Shown piece after piece: positions 31,928 through 46,400 of a stretch of 64,000 nucleotides of DNA. The position numbers were made by a program, and so were the translations under genes. Positions within the stretch are counted from its first letter, which is position 1. Each line of letters opens with the position of its first letter. The notes beneath the pieces were generated by a model. The model was not told the origin of the DNA. It was given only the letters and a program-made list of their open reading frames with translations, and ran no database searches. The DNA lies in NCBI RefSeq assembly GCF_036588685.1, contig NC_086386.1:4992117-5056116 (forward strand), given 5' to 3'. This stretch comes from Mytilus trossulus (lineage: Eukaryota; Mollusca; Bivalvia; Mytilida; Mytilidae).

Positions 31928-34917
31928 ATGGCTTGTGCAGAAGTTGTGTCAGAACCATTGTTAGTGGCCGCTATTGATTTCGGTACTACCTTTTCTGGAT
32001 ACGCCTTCCAGACTCGAGCAGACTTCAAGGAGGATCCACTGAGGATTCATGGATTCAGCTGGACCACTGGGTCAAATGCTGGACTATCACTTAAAACTCC
32101 AACATGTGTTTTGTTTGATCCCGCTCAGAATTTTTATTCATTTGGAATCGAGGCTGAAGACAAATACACAGAGCTTGCACAAGAAGAGGACCACGCAAAC
32201 TGGTACTACTTCCGTCGATTTAAAATGAACTTATACAAATGCCAGGTAATATTTCGTACAGAAGATGTTCTTTAAGTAGGAAATTGGAAAACAAATACAA
32301 TTTTACATATATGATTGAATTATGAGTTTAGAACTATATAAAAGAGTCAAAGGTAGAAACTATCTTTATTATGCTTGCCTTATTATGCATGAATTTATTG
32401 TTAAGTAAGTTTTTTTTATTTACTTTCATATCTAGGAAATTCCACGTGACTTAATGTTAGAAGATGACAAAGGTAAACTTCTCCCAGCAATGAAAGTGAT
32501 ATCGGAAAGTATCAAATTTATGAGGGAACATTTAATGAGGACCCTTAGTAAGAAAGGACAGGATGTGATAAGACCTACCGAGATTAACTGGGTCCTTACT
32601 GTCCCTGCCATATGGAGCGACGCTGCTAAACAATTTATGAGAGAGGCAGCTGTTAAGGTATATACATGAAAATATTTTTTTCTTTTGTCTTCCATCCCCC
32701 CTCCCTTTTGGGATGTACAGTTTTATCAGCATGAAAAATGGCCGTCAGTCTACATATTTAAACTATTTTGTTTGTCTAAGTACGTCAGATTTTCGAAAAA
32801 GTCGGGTACTGCATGCCAACTGATTTTTTATGACTTTGGTACCAATATTTTTGGTAAAAATGTAATGTCCTTTAAATGTTTAACAAAGCTGAGGTGCATT
32901 TTGTAATTCAATATTTTATCATTAGAAACTATAGTCATGCGATAATGATAAAACCGAATTATTTATATGAGATATATACTTGACAAATAAATCTTTTTTA
33001 TATAAAAATCAAGTACGCAGCAAAATAATTTCATCTGATAAGATTCTTTTGGTCCATTTTTTAACTGGTGTGAAGAGATTGAATTAGATACGACCTTCAC
33101 AAATTTATATATTTTCGATACAAGAAAAAATACTGAACTGGATAAAGCGTAGATTGATAGAAAATGTTTATTTTTTAATTCAAAGTTTCATTGTGCTTGC
33201 AATTGTAGGGAGGCATACCTAACAGTCAGTTAATGCTTGCCCTTGAACCGGAGGCTGCTTCTATCTACTGCAAACATATCCCTAGTGAGAGAATGGTTTG
33301 TGGTGGGAAATCAACTTTAGACGCATTCTCTCCCGGAACCAAATACCTTATTCTGGATGCTGGAGGTTGGTTTTCAGCAGCTATTATTAGACAAAAATGT
33401 AACGATTTTTTATCAACCCTTTACTATGTTCATGAACACGATGACATCCACGTACTTTAAAACTAATTATTTAAATTGTCAGAGTGATAATGACAAAACT
33501 TATGTAAGACTATAATTTGACTAAAAATACTATACTTATTCAGTTGTTTGCTAAATATATCTATAAATAATTAAATATAAATATAGTTTTTTAAAAAAAT
33601 GATCTGAAATCAAGAGAGCAGAAAAAAAAGAAAACAAAAAAGAAATTTAAAGCTTCTGATGAAAACACATAAAACACATTAAATTACCTTATAGTGAACT
33701 TTTTCGTACGTTTTCATGAATAGTGTCCCTGGTTATCACTCTAATTGTCCGAATTTTGTAATTTGAATAAAAGAATTATCCGTCAGCTGCTCAATGTTTT
33801 TTTTTAAATAACTCTGTAAAATATTTTGTTGATATATTTTTTTGCTTTTTCTTTTTGAAAAGGAGGTACAATAGATATCACTGTACAGGAAGTACAAACT
33901 GACGGCACTATCAAACAACTGTACATGGCCAATGGCGGTGATTGGGGTGGAACCAAAGTGGACGAAGCTTTCGAGGAATTCTTGGTAGATTTATTAGGAG
34001 CACCAGCCATTTCCCGCTTCCGAGAGGACGATAAAGCGGGACATCTTGATCTCCTCAGAGAGTTTGAAATTAAGAAGCGAAGCATTAAACCAGACTCGTC
34101 TTCGAAGGTAACATTCAAAGTACCAATATCTTTAAAAGACGCACACGAAAAGGAAACCGGACAAGATTTGAAGGAATCTATGTCAAGGTCAACAAAACGT
34201 GTTGCATGGGTTGGTGACAAGCTTCGAATGGAAGCAGATTCGGCAAGAGAACTGTTTAAATCACCATGTAACTACATTACGGAACATTTGGAAGAAATAT
34301 TTGGTGACCCGAAAGTAAGAGGAACAAATATAATATTAATGGTGGGAGGATTTTCCGATTCACCCATGTTACGTGATGCAGTGGAAAGCGCGTTCCCGGG
34401 GAAAATCATCATCATTCCAGATGAAGCTGGATTGGCGGTACTGAAGGGAGCAGTCCAATTCGGTTTCGAACCCAGAATAATTTCTTCTAGAATATGTAAA
34501 GCAACGTACGGAGTTAAGACTAATTCGCCTTTCAAAGAAGGAGTAGACCCAGATGATAAGAAAGTGATAGAAGAAGGCGACGTCTTATGTTCTGATCGTT
34601 TTGATAGGCACGTAGAAATCGGACAGCCTGCTGGATTAGATGAAGAGTTTGGGGAACAAGTTTACGTACCCTGCCGTTCAAATCAAACAGCGATGAGAGT
34701 AGAAATTTGGACATCATTACATAAAAATCCAAGATATACCACTGACCCTGGTTGTATGTATCATGGTGAATTAAATGTCCAAATGCCCGACACCACAGGG
34801 GGAAAGAACCGTAAAGTAGGCGTTAAAATGATTTTTGGGAGAACCGAGCTGCAGGTGCGCGCTGTCAACAAAGCAACAGGAGAGGAAACAAAGGCTGAAT
34901 TTGACTTTTTGCGATGA
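31928..34917 (+). CDS. HSPA12-like protein, gene A (4 exons, 583 aa)
   Basis: Exons 31928-32245, 32436-32657, 33209-33365 and 33863-34917 join in frame through GT-AG introns of phases 0, 0 and 1. The product is an actin-fold ATPase of the distant Hsp70 branch HSPA12. Phosphate-1 loop: AIDFGTTFSGYAF (15-27). Connect region: VLTVPAIWSD (159-168). Phosphate-2 loop: LDAGGGTIDI (229-238). Adenosine motif: LMVGGFSDS (391-399). The usual Hsp70 substrate-binding domain and EEVD end are absent, as in the family; human members are somewhat longer (about 675-686 residues). A splice acceptor (TTCTTTCAG) at 31860 indicates a non-coding first exon upstream. ATTAAA follows the stop. A role in stress or immunity is inferred from family expansion in bivalves, not from this sequence. 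Confidence 0.9.
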
Positions 34918-36837
34918 ATTTTATTAAACACTTGAACGGATTATATTTACATTTATCGTTTTGGTAGAAACACAATTGTAGAACTATTACTATTAAAAAA
35001 GTAAATCTTACATTCAAATTTATAAAACATTTTTTATTGAATTTCCTTCTGATTATACAATATCGATCAAATGTATTACATTAGCACACTGTATTAAAAT
35101 GAAATCAAACCTCTATACAACTCCTTCATGACATCAATAATTCATGAAAAAAACAAAGTGATAGTTTAGTTTAAACATATTTTATTGGTTAATATGACAA
35201 ATGGATTAGACACAAGTTTTATAACTTAGTAACGTCTTCTTCAAGTGATGCCCCGCACTACACTTTGAGGTAACTGCATGTATTATAACAAAGTCAATGT
35301 AGGACTTTCTTTGAGATATTATTGTATCCAGGAGACATAAATGATTCCCCCTCTGAGACAAATTGTTAATTTAAAATGCACAAATTTGGGCATGGGAGCA
35401 CATTGGTCTATGGTTTTCTGTATGAGGCCTTATTCGGAAACGCTATAAACCTCTTGTGCAAGAAATGTATAAAATGAATGTGTTCAACTATATCCCAAAA
35501 GAGCAAATATAAATAAAAATAAAAACCCTGACCATATGCATACCTTTAATGTATCTACATAAGTCTGGTAAACACACTTTCTGCTACAAATAGTACAATT
35601 CTTTGTATTGAGTTGTCCCAGGAAATTTCAATATTATAATTATTGTCTCTTCTCGGACTTTCAGATTGATTGATACATAAAAAGTTTTTACACTAAATCC
35701 GATGGATGTGTCTCGATCAATATTTTAGTCTGGGAAAACAATGTTTATCTAAAATTGCATGTTTTGCTTTGGTCTAATTTCAGTATCCACGAGTAATATT
35801 ATTTATCAGTATCGTGTTGGTTTTTGTATAGCTTTTTGTTTTGCTGATCTTTCAAGTTATTGGAACTTTTTTTTTGCGGTTAGATTATTTGTTTTATTGG
35901 TGTACCACATTTCCAGGTTAATTGGATAGTTGACCGGACACAAATATTTAAACCTTCAACATTATCTAAGTGTGTCTATCTAAAGTCAGGAGTTTTTAAT
36001 TGTGACTAAAACGGTATATATTTTTTTCTCTGTGCTGAGGTCACACGCAAGCCAACATGTACATGTAGCATTTAATCCTCATTTTTGTCTGTAATGTATA
36101 GAGTTTTCTATCAATCGACCAATCGTACCACATCTTTCTGTATTTGTATTTAACAATTTAAACATTTCTTGTCAATAAAAATATTTAAAAAAAGCAAAAT
36201 TGACGGCTTATATTCAAAAGTGTTGGAATCTAGAAAAATATCAATAATCAAGTTTAGTAAGGATCAATGTGGCCTATTGAAATGCAACTTCATAAAGTTT
36301 CGATGGCATCTTTGTACGCCCTGTAGTATTATATTACAAGGCACACGTGGGTTAATCACTGGCTTCGACATTTTTACGTATAAACCCATTTTACGTAAGG
36401 TAAACAACAGGAGAATAACTTTATTTGAATGGACTTTCATACACAGAAAAGGTAAAATACTACAAGTATAAATAGTGATATGGAATTACATAATAACGAT
36501 TATAATATGATGGAACATATGCGAGTTTCGATAACTTATTCAACTAGATTGATGCTAGAAACCAAATACTTCAAAGTAAACATAACAAACCTTATGGTGG
36601 AGATACAAAGATATGCAAACTAAGGCTTCAAACCAAAAGAACACCTGCTCAATGTACGTTAGTGACAAATTTGCTTAGAAACCAACATAGACATCTGTAC
36701 CTGGACTATATAATCCTCGACATTAACAAAGGTACACACGTTACTGCGACGGGAAATATTTGAAAGCAGCAAAAGAACACATGTGTCGTTGGTGTATAAC
36801 TTTAAAGGTACCAAGTAGAAAAGAAGATACCCTAAGG
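34918..36837. other. Intergenic, repeat fragments
   Basis: No gene supported. About 35170-35240 resembles 49930-49990 (ACATATTTTATT and ATGGATTAGACACAAGT), and 35970-36145 holds a diverged mussel-repeat fragment. A 100-codon frame at 36169-36471 has no supporting feature. Confidence 0.4.
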
Positions 36838-37260
36838 CTGATTGTGGCCAAGTATGGTTAAATTTGTCTCGGTAGTTTCAGAAATTTTTTGTAAAAGATA
36901 ACACTTTTTTTTACATTTTACGAAAAATTGTTAAAAATTGACTATAAAGGGCAATGACTCCTCAAGGGTCAATTGAACATTTTTGTCATGCTGACTTATT
37001 TGTAGATCTTACTCTGCTGGACATTATTGCTGAATACAGTTTATCTCTATCAATAATGATTTTCAAGATAATAACCAAAAACCGCAAATTTCCTTAAAAT
37101 TACCAATTCAGAGACAGCAAGCCAACAAAGGGTTGTCTGATTCATCTGGAATATTTACAGCAGAGAGATCTGAACCTGATGTCATTAAAAAAAAAGTGCA
37201 AATTTCGACGAGTTAATATTTTGAAAAATGATGTCATTGTTTAAAACATTTGAATGTGGC
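36838..37260 (+). mobile_element. Bivalve repeat fragment (GGTGAGC family), part 1
   Basis: Contains GATTGTGGCCAAGTATGG, GGGCAATGACTCCTCAAGGG, TTTGTAGATCTTACTCTGCT and CAACAAAGGGTTGTCTGATT. I recognise the order of blocks as the middle of a very common bivalve element. Non-coding. Confidence 0.65.
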
Positions 37261-37708
37261 CCTCTATTCTATAGTATAGTAGCAACGATATTCAGAAATA
37301 TGCAATGGGGAAAATGAAGAGTTCCTTCAATTTTAACAATTTTATGTCATCCTTTGATATTATCGTGTCAATGGTGTTACCAATTTAAAACATATATATA
37401 TTTAGGTACTAAATATTATTGTTAAACATCAAAAAACTGTTCCAATTTGTTGTTAAGGTTTAAATTATGACTTATTGACATTATTCATATAGCTGTGCTT
37501 TCTATTCAAACATAAATTTCAGAATACATTGTCGTAAAAAAGTTGTCTGTCCTTATTATGGTCGTTGTAAATACCAAAAATTACGCTTAAACTGAATATA
37601 TGTGAAATGTATGAGATTAAATGATAATAATATACCTAATCCTTTGTATATGACCTAAAAACACTTTTATTTATGAATAAAAAAATTAAAGGGGAAAAAA
37701 CATAAAAC

Positions 37709-39960
37709 TAGAGGCTCCAAGGAGCCTTTGTCGCTTACCTGCTATTTTTATTTACAATTGATGCAGGAAATAGTACAGCCGTTCAAATTTTTATATAGTA
37801 AAACCACTGACCCTTCAGTAACTCCAATGACACAAAAGTATCACCATTGACATGATCTGACATCACATTTCAAATTTTACTTTTATTAATTACTGAACAC
37901 AAAGCCAAGAACACCGAGCAAAAGAAAAAGATGAAAAAATACTTCTAAGGCTAAAAAATCTCAAATTATATAACATAACATCCATTACTAAAAATGTCAA
38001 TAGTGTTACTAAATAGTGTCATTGGTGTTGCCAGCATACATCAGTTTGTGAAAACTTTGTTTTTGTGATACATAATATTGTTAAAACATTGTTGAAACAG
38101 TATTGTTTTTCATAAATAATATGATGTTTCGCTTGTTAAACATGTAAGAAACACAAAACAATGCCGATTGTCATGATATATTCAGTGGTGTTACTAAACT
38201 GGTTAAAGGTGTTATTTTATCAAAATGGTCTCACCATTGACAGTAACACCAATGATTTAAGGTGTATTTTAAGATTCAGTTTCGAAATAAGTGCTCCATT
38301 CCCCTATTCTATATGTTGTTACTGGTGCATGTTTCTATAAGCAATATATTTCCTAATTCAAAGTTGAGGAAATGTTTTCAAAAAAATATTTTTTACAAGG
38401 GTACACCATGGACACTATTTTCATTTATGATATAGCTTTCACTTTTATATAAGTTTTTTTCACTAAATTTTCAACAAAATTGTTTGTTTTCTTTTTCATA
38501 ACATTACAGGTAACATTGCTAAGGGAGAAACTGTTGTAAATGCCCAAATCTTGCGAAAGATAACTCTTATCCAACTAATTTCTCCTTTGGTAACACCATT
38601 GACTTAAAAAATGTAACATTTCCTTTTGGTGAAAATTTTTATTATAAAACCAACATACACCTCCTAAATCATTAAAAAATGTTTGTATGTATCAAAATGC
38701 AATCAAAAGTGATAAATCATAATAACAAATGATATGAATAATAGTCCTACTTCAAGTCTGAAAGGATTTATAGTAAAAAGTAACAGTTAATTCTGGCCAT
38801 CTCCAAGGATTTAAAAACACATTAAGGATGATTTTTATAACATTTCATACTGTAAACTGTAAATTGTGTATCACAAAACATTCATATCTAACATATGCAA
38901 GTGGTATTTTGATATATTTTCATGTCTGTGACTTAAAAAGACCCAATAACATAGTTTTGCATGTTTTTTGATAATGACCGATACACCAAATATAGTTGAC
39001 CTATTGTATATAGTATTAGAAAAAAAGACCAAAACTCAAAAACTTAACTTTGACCACTAAACCATGAAAATGAGATCAAGGTCAGATGACACCAGCCAGC
39101 TAGGCATGGACACCTTACAACCATTCAATACACAAAATATAGAAGACCTATTGTATACAGTATAAGAAAAACAGACCAAAACACAAAAACCTAACTATTA
39201 TAGACACTGAACCATGAAAATGAGGTCAAGGTCAGATGACACCTGCCAGTTGGACATGTACACCTTTCAGACCTTCCATACACCGAATATACTAGACCTA
39301 TTGCTTATAGTATCTGAGATATGGACTTGACCACCAAAACTTAACCTTGTTCACTAATCCATGAATGAGGTCGAGGTCAAGTGAAAACTGTCTGACGGGC
39401 ATGAGGGCCTTGCAAGGTACGCACATGCCAAATATAGTTATCCTATCACTTATACTAAGAGAAAATTTAACATTACAAACATTTTGAACTTTTTTTTCAA
39501 GTAGTCACTGAACCATGAAAATGAGTTCAAGGATATTGGACATGTAACTGACGGAAACTTCGTAACATGAGGCATCAATATACAAAGTATGAAGCATCTA
39601 GGTCTTCCACCTTCTAAAACATAAAGCTTTTAAGAAGTTTGCGAACACCGCCGCCGCCGGATCACTATCCCTATGTCGAGCTTTCTGCGACTTTTTGTCA
39701 GGCTCGACAAAAACTACATTTTACCTCTATATTTTACTTTTAGCCATGTCGGCCATCTTCGTTGGCAGGCGGGATCATCGGACACATTTTTAAACTAGAT
39801 TCCCTAGTGATGATTGTGGCCAAGTTTGGTAAAATTGGCCTAGTAGTTTCATAGGAGAAGATTTTTGTAAAGTTAACGGACGACAATAATAATGATAACG
39901 ACGGACGCCAATTGATGAGAAAGATCAATTTGCCATTTGGGCCAGGTGAGCTAAAAATTA
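37709..39960 (+). mobile_element. Bivalve repeat (GGTGAGC family), part 2 with tandem units
   Basis: The left end GAGGCTCCAAGGAGCCTTTG forms a short hairpin and the right end is GGGCCAGGTGAGCTAAAAA. The terminal block from 39725 repeats the GTGGCCAAGTTTGG/AGTAGTTTCA blocks of part 1. Between about 38960 and 39560 lie four diverged units of about 149 bp marked by CCATGAAAATGAG and AGGTCAGATGACACC. A hairpin before CTAA could suggest a Helitron-like end, but that is a guess. Confidence 0.6.
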
Positions 39961-40430
39961 ACCCCCTTAACTGGGCGTAATCAAAAAGTTTAAGAGACCA
40001 GTCAAATAACATTATTAAATTATTAGTAAAACAACTGCCTACGACGTGGTATAAACTTTTTAAAAAGTTGACCGCAAAAGTATCAAATTTGTTTTTAATG
40101 TTCTTCTGGCAAATATAGCTATTGGAAAAAAACTGTTAAACAAAATAACGGGAATGATTTTTTTGTACTGATATATATTAAGGGAATACTCATTTTTTGG
40201 GAATCGAACTCAGAAAAATTTAAAAGCCCTTTTAACAGTAATAAATCTATAACTACAGTTATAATGTAATGAATGAAAGTCACGCGTAGCAACATGTTAA
40301 GTATAACAAACTCTAAACTATATACTGTACTTTAAATGTACAATGAAATTGTCTCAATAAACGATGTTTACAATGCATATGGCACATCATTTACTGGTAG
40401 ACTGTTACGATATAAGAAAAACCTTAACTA
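39961..40430. other. Intergenic, 3' flank of gene B
   Basis: No gene seen. Presumably includes the 3' untranslated region of the minus-strand gene B. I did not find a clear AATAAA on that strand. Confidence 0.4.
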
Positions 40431-43400
40431 CTAGTTTAAATAAGAGCTGTAACGTGCTTCAATTTTTTGTCCAGTAGACTTAATCGTTGCTTCAACAGTT
40501 ATATCAGTCCCTCCAAATTTCATCCCGATCTCGACGTCCCGATCAGGACCAGTTATATCTGACAAATCTACCTCAAATTTCCCGATATAAGTACAATCTT
40601 CTTCATCGGTGTATTGTGGATCTTCAGAACGAGACGAATAGATGGGAAGTACAATTTTACTCGCGTTTTCTCTTAATGGATTGTATGTTTTCGTACTGGT
40701 TAGATCATCGCACTCCATTGGTTCTCCTCTCCCGACATGCTTTCCAAATCTATCTCGGCAATACATCTTATTATTAGTAATATGTTTCTTATCTTCTGGG
40801 TCGGTATGTGGACGGAACTGCATATTTGTACTGACTCCAAAAGTGTATCGAAGGATTCTTGGACTGATAACCTTAGGATTAAATCCGAACTGAACTGCAC
40901 CTTTGAGCACAGCAAGACCTGCATCTTCTGGTATTATCACAGTTTTACTATGAAATGCCGACTTTATTGCTTCCTGCAGCATTTGTGATTCAGAAAAACC
41001 ACCAACCATTAAAATTATGTCTGTGTCGACAACTGCTCCTTTCTGGAATAAATCTTTCAGATGGTCAACAATGCGTTGGCATGGTTCTTCAAAGAACTTT
41101 TTAGCGGTGTCGGGATCAACACGTAATTTATCACCTACCCATGACATTGATTTGTTTGATTTGAAGGAACTTTTCAGTGAAACTCCTTTTACTTCTTGAA
41201 ATCTTTCACTTAAACTTAATGGAATTCTAATTGTAATTTTAGCTGTGCTGTCTGGGCGAATACTTCGCTTTTTCACTTCAAATTCTCTACACAGACCTAG
41301 ATAATCGACCTTGTCATCCTTCCGGAACTTGTCGACCGTATCTGATCCAACAATATCCGTCAGGAATTCGTCAAATGCCTCGTCGACTTTAGTTCCGCCC
41401 CAATCTCCACCATTGGCCATGTAGATCTGTTTGATGTCGCCATCGTCTTTTATTTCTTGTACAGTAATATCAACCGTTCCACCTAAATAAAAAATAAAAA
41501 TATTTTAATGAAAATGATTTGATTGTTGTGTGAGATTTGATTTAATACTTTTGCTCCAAAAGTAATTACAGCATCGCGGTTTCTGTGACCATTTTATAAA
41601 AACTACGTTTGTTTTAAACAAAAAAAACAACATGTGGCACATTTCCTATGTACTTGTTTTACTCAAAGATCAGTAGGGCAAATGTTAGGTTGATAAAAGC
41701 TTATAGAAGACAAAATAATGTAAATGAAATTTATTTTTTCAATTTTAAATAGTACGGATTCCAAATGTAAAACAATATAAAAACAAGAAAACTAACGGCC
41801 TAAATGTAATTGTCTGTTTCGGTAATATCAGTTCTTTTTATAAACACTTGTATTTGGCCTCGATCATAATAATTATTGAAGAGTTAATGTTTGTCGAAAT
41901 GGAAATCAGTATCAATAATTGTATATATATCCCTCGTGATTCTGATTCATTGTCTGTGATACGTTTTGTCATTTTCGGTTTGTAACATTGTTTGGCCTTA
42001 AATATCTCTGAAGAGACATTAATTTTCAAAACGGGAATATAACACAATAAAATTGGAACCGTTTAATGTAGTACCTATATATTTGCCTAGTTTCAAAACA
42101 TGTTCAAAAGTTAAAACCTATTTTAAGAGACACCTCAAAGGAGAGCAAAACAATGGTCTCATAAGACAGGCGGTCTTTTAATACAGATTCAATCTTTATG
42201 AAATGCACGACAGAGGGACATAAATTCATTAGTCTTATAACACCTTTTTTTTCTTAATACAGATGGTCTCTTTAGAAGGTTTGTCTGTATAAATATGCAT
42301 TTCGGCAACAGTTTAAAAATGTTTGAATCGAAGGACATCTTCGACCAAAATATGGGAGATGACTCTCCGGGGTTACTTAATCAGAGAAATTGGCCCCAAA
42401 AAATAATTTATGTCAAACGTAACTATGTGATTTAATATTTATTGGTAATGGTTCTATAGATACATATTGTGAATGGTGACAACATAGGTTTCGGCATATA
42501 TAATTACAAATAAACACTTTTTAGTCGTCTTTTTTCCCCAAGCACTATTATGTTTGGAAAGATATCCCGGAGGCAGTTTGTATGTCACTCTCCCTAGAAT
42601 CCTTCAAAAGTGTTTTTTTTACCTTAACATTTGGAGGATCCTGTCTGGCTCTCTAGCTATTGTATTTTAGCCACTGTACAAGATGTGAATATGTTAAGCA
42701 TTAAGCTACAACAAATATTATTTTAATTGTAATTTGACTGTGACAAACATTTTATTTTATACTAAAATTATCGATCTCCATTTTCATAAACATAGCCTCA
42801 CAATTCCGGGATATTCCACACTCCGGAGTCTTTCCCGTAATAGTGGTTAAAGAAATAACGGTTCGGTAGATACATGTTTCAATGGTTTGTTAGATACATT
42901 CATTTACCTCCTGCATCCAGTATAAGATACTGTGTCCCTGGAGCAAACGCATCGAGGGTAGATCTTCCACCAGTAGAAAGTGTTCTGTCGACAGGCAAGT
43001 TTTTACAGTAGATGGATGCGGCTTCTGGTTCTAACGCCAAAATGAGACGACTGTTGGGTATACCTCCCTGAAAAAAAATTTGATCTACTTATTTCAATAT
43101 TATGGGAGAAGTTCAAATAAACACACGTTAACAATTCAATTCATGGTAAATTCGTTATTCAAACAGAACCAATAGATGTGTTATATTTCTTTGGTAGAAT
43201 ATTGTTTTTTTTCATTGTGTTGTCTATACCAAGTTAAACGTTTAAACACCTATCGTGTTGCCTATACCAAGTTAAACATTTAAACACCCATCGTGTTGCC
43301 TATACCAAGTAAAACGCTTGAACACCCATCGTGTTGCATATACCAAGTCAAACGTTTAAACACCAATCGTGTTACCTATACCAAGTCAAACTTTTAAACA

Positions 43401-46400
43401 CCCATCGTGTTGTCTATATTAAGTTAAACTTGTAAACACCCATCGTGTTGCCCATACCAAGTTAAACCTTTGAACACACATCGTGTTGCCTATACCAAGT
43501 TAAACCTTTGAACACACATCGTGTTGCCTATACCAAGTTAAACATTTAAACACCCATCGTGTTGCCTATACCAAGTCAAACTTTTAAACACACATCGTGT
43601 TGCCTATAATAAGTTAAACGTTTAAACACCCATCGTGTTGCCTATACCAAGTTAAACGTTTAAACACCCATCGTGTTGTCTATACAAAGTCAAACATTTA
43701 AACACCCATCGTGTTGCCTATACCAAGTCAAACTTTTAAACGCCCATCGTGTTGTCTATACCAAGTCAAACTTTTAAACGCCCATCGTGTTGTCTATACC
43801 AAGTCAAACTTTTAAACACCCATCGTGTTGCCTATACCAAGTCAAACTTTTAAACGCCCATCGTGTTGTCGATACCAAGTCAAACGTTTAAACAACCATC
43901 GCGTTGCCTAAACACGTTTTAACGTTTAAATACCTGAGTGTTGCCTGAGACAAATGCAACGTTTAAACACCAATCATGTTGCCTGAGACAAATGCAACGT
44001 TTAAACACCAATCATGTTGCCTGAGACAGATACAACGTTTAAACACAAATCGTGTTGCCTGAGACAAATGCAACGTTTAAACACCAATCATGTTGCCTGA
44101 GACAAATGCAACGTTTAAACACCAATCATGTTGCCCGAGACAGATACAACGTTTAAACACAAATCGTGTTGCCTGAGACAAATGCAACGTTTAAACACCA
44201 ATCGTGTTGCCTGAGTTTAAACACTAATCGTGTTGCCTGAGACAAATACAACGTTTAAACACCAATCGTGTTGCCTGAGACAAATGCAACGTTTAAACAC
44301 TAATTGTGTTGCCTGGGACAAATGCAACGATTAAACACTAATTGTGTTGCCTGGGACAAATGCAACGTTTAAACACTAATCGTGTTTCCTGAGACAAATG
44401 CAACGTTTAAACACCAATCGTGTTGCCTGAGACAAATGCAACGTTTAAACACTAATTGTGTTGCCTAAGACAAATGCAACGTTTAAACACTAATTGTGTT
44501 GCCTGGGACAAATGCAACGTTTAAACACTAATTGTGTTGCCTGAGACAAATGCAACGTTTAAACACCAATCGTGTTGCCTGAGACAAATGCAACGTTTAA
44601 ACACTAATCGTGTTGCCTGAGACAAATCCAACGTTTAAACACTAATTGTGTTGCCTGAGACAAATGCAACGTTTAAACACTAATTGTGTTGCCTGGGACA
44701 AATGCAACGTTTAAACACTAATTGTGTTGCCTGAGACAAATGCAATGTTTAAACACTAAATGTGTTGCCTGAGACAAATGCAACGTTTAAACACCAATCG
44801 TGTTGCCTGAGACAAATGCAACGTTTAAACACTAATCGTGTTGCCTGGGACAAATGCAACGTTTAAACACCAATCGTGTTGCCTGAGACAAATGGAACGT
44901 TTAAACACCAATCGTGTTGCCTTTGACAAGTACAACGTTTGAACACCCATCGTGTTGCCTATTCCAAGTTAAACTTTTAAACATCTATTCTTTTTGTTTG
45001 TGACAAGTACAAGATTTAACCACCACCGTGTTGCCTATAACAACTACAATGTTTGAACATCCATTGTGTTGCCTGTGACAAGTACAACGTTTGATGATGA
45101 TTTATGACAGCAATGAATGAGACGGACAATGATGTCGTATAAAACGCTCATCTCACTCTGAAAAATCGTATCAACGTAAAACAGACCGTCATTGTTGCTT
45201 TTGATGTACATTCTTATACTATGCAATTCAATTAAAATTTCGCTTAAAATCAGTTTACCTTGCAACAAAAAAACTTTTAAAAAATTAAGACATGAAAGGC
45301 CTATGTATACATGGACAGTCATGTCTTTATATTTTTTGGAAAGTTGGACCTTTAGCCACATCATAATATCATATTTAAAGTTTAAAAATCAAAGACCTCA
45401 TTGTGGTTGACATTAATCTTTAGCTTTATATCTGACATGTTTATATCGAAAACAGTTTGAAACACACAATGTATCTTATAAAATAGAACCTTATACATAC
45501 AGCATTAGCAGCTTCCTTCATGAACTTTTTAGCTGGATCTGGCCAGATGGCTGGTACTGTCAACACCCATTCTACATCACGTGGTTTGATTTCAGAGGCG
45601 TTATTCTTTATATGGTCCTCAAAGTGTGTTCGCAGGAATTTGATGCTTTCTGCAAACACTTTTATGGCTGGCATTTGTAAACCATTTTCTCCTTCCAACA
45701 TGAAGTCTTTTGATAATTCCTGCATACATAATCAGATATTTTGTATAATTGCTGTTTCGATTAATTAACATTTCAATTGAAATCTTACTTACATACAGTA
45801 GTATCTGTTAAATAATGAAGTACGACGCACTTTAAGAGTTACCATCTGCAGTTTGTCAACCTACGCTATGTATGATATCATTATAAATATTTGCATATGA
45901 AACAAGGAACTGTCATTTCTGCTGAGGACAGAGGATGACAGATCAGTATTATTACATGTACTAGTATATAACAAACACAATTTGGATTAGTTGAACAATT
46001 TCTATTTTTATTTAACTGAACTGTATGTTTTAAGTTTATTTAACTGAATCTTTTATCCTGTATGTTTCAAGAACAACGTAAAAACAAAAAAACATAATTA
46101 CATCCGCCTTCAGTTAAAATATATCTCCATGACGTAGCAGCATACATAAGTACAAAATACCTCTTTGCCATAAAGCTGCATTTTAAATCTTCTGAAAAAA
46201 TACCAGTCGCCATGTTCATCCTCTTGTGCTAGCTCTGTGTATTTATCTTCTGCTTCTCCACCGAAGGAGTCAAAATGTTGTTCAGGGTCAAACAAAATAC
46301 AGGACGGTGTCTTGAGGGAGAGACCCGGTTGTGAACCCATACTCCAGTGACAACCGGCTACTTTGGAGGGATCATCTTTGTAATCATTTCTATTACCAAA

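Noticed and set aside
43214..45095. CRISPR-like array
   Set aside because: Units are contiguous 38-bp copies without unique spacers, in a eukaryotic intron.
45044..45364. 106-codon minus-strand ORF
   Set aside because: Lies in intron 2 of gene B at the end of the minisatellite; no recognisable domain or composition shift.
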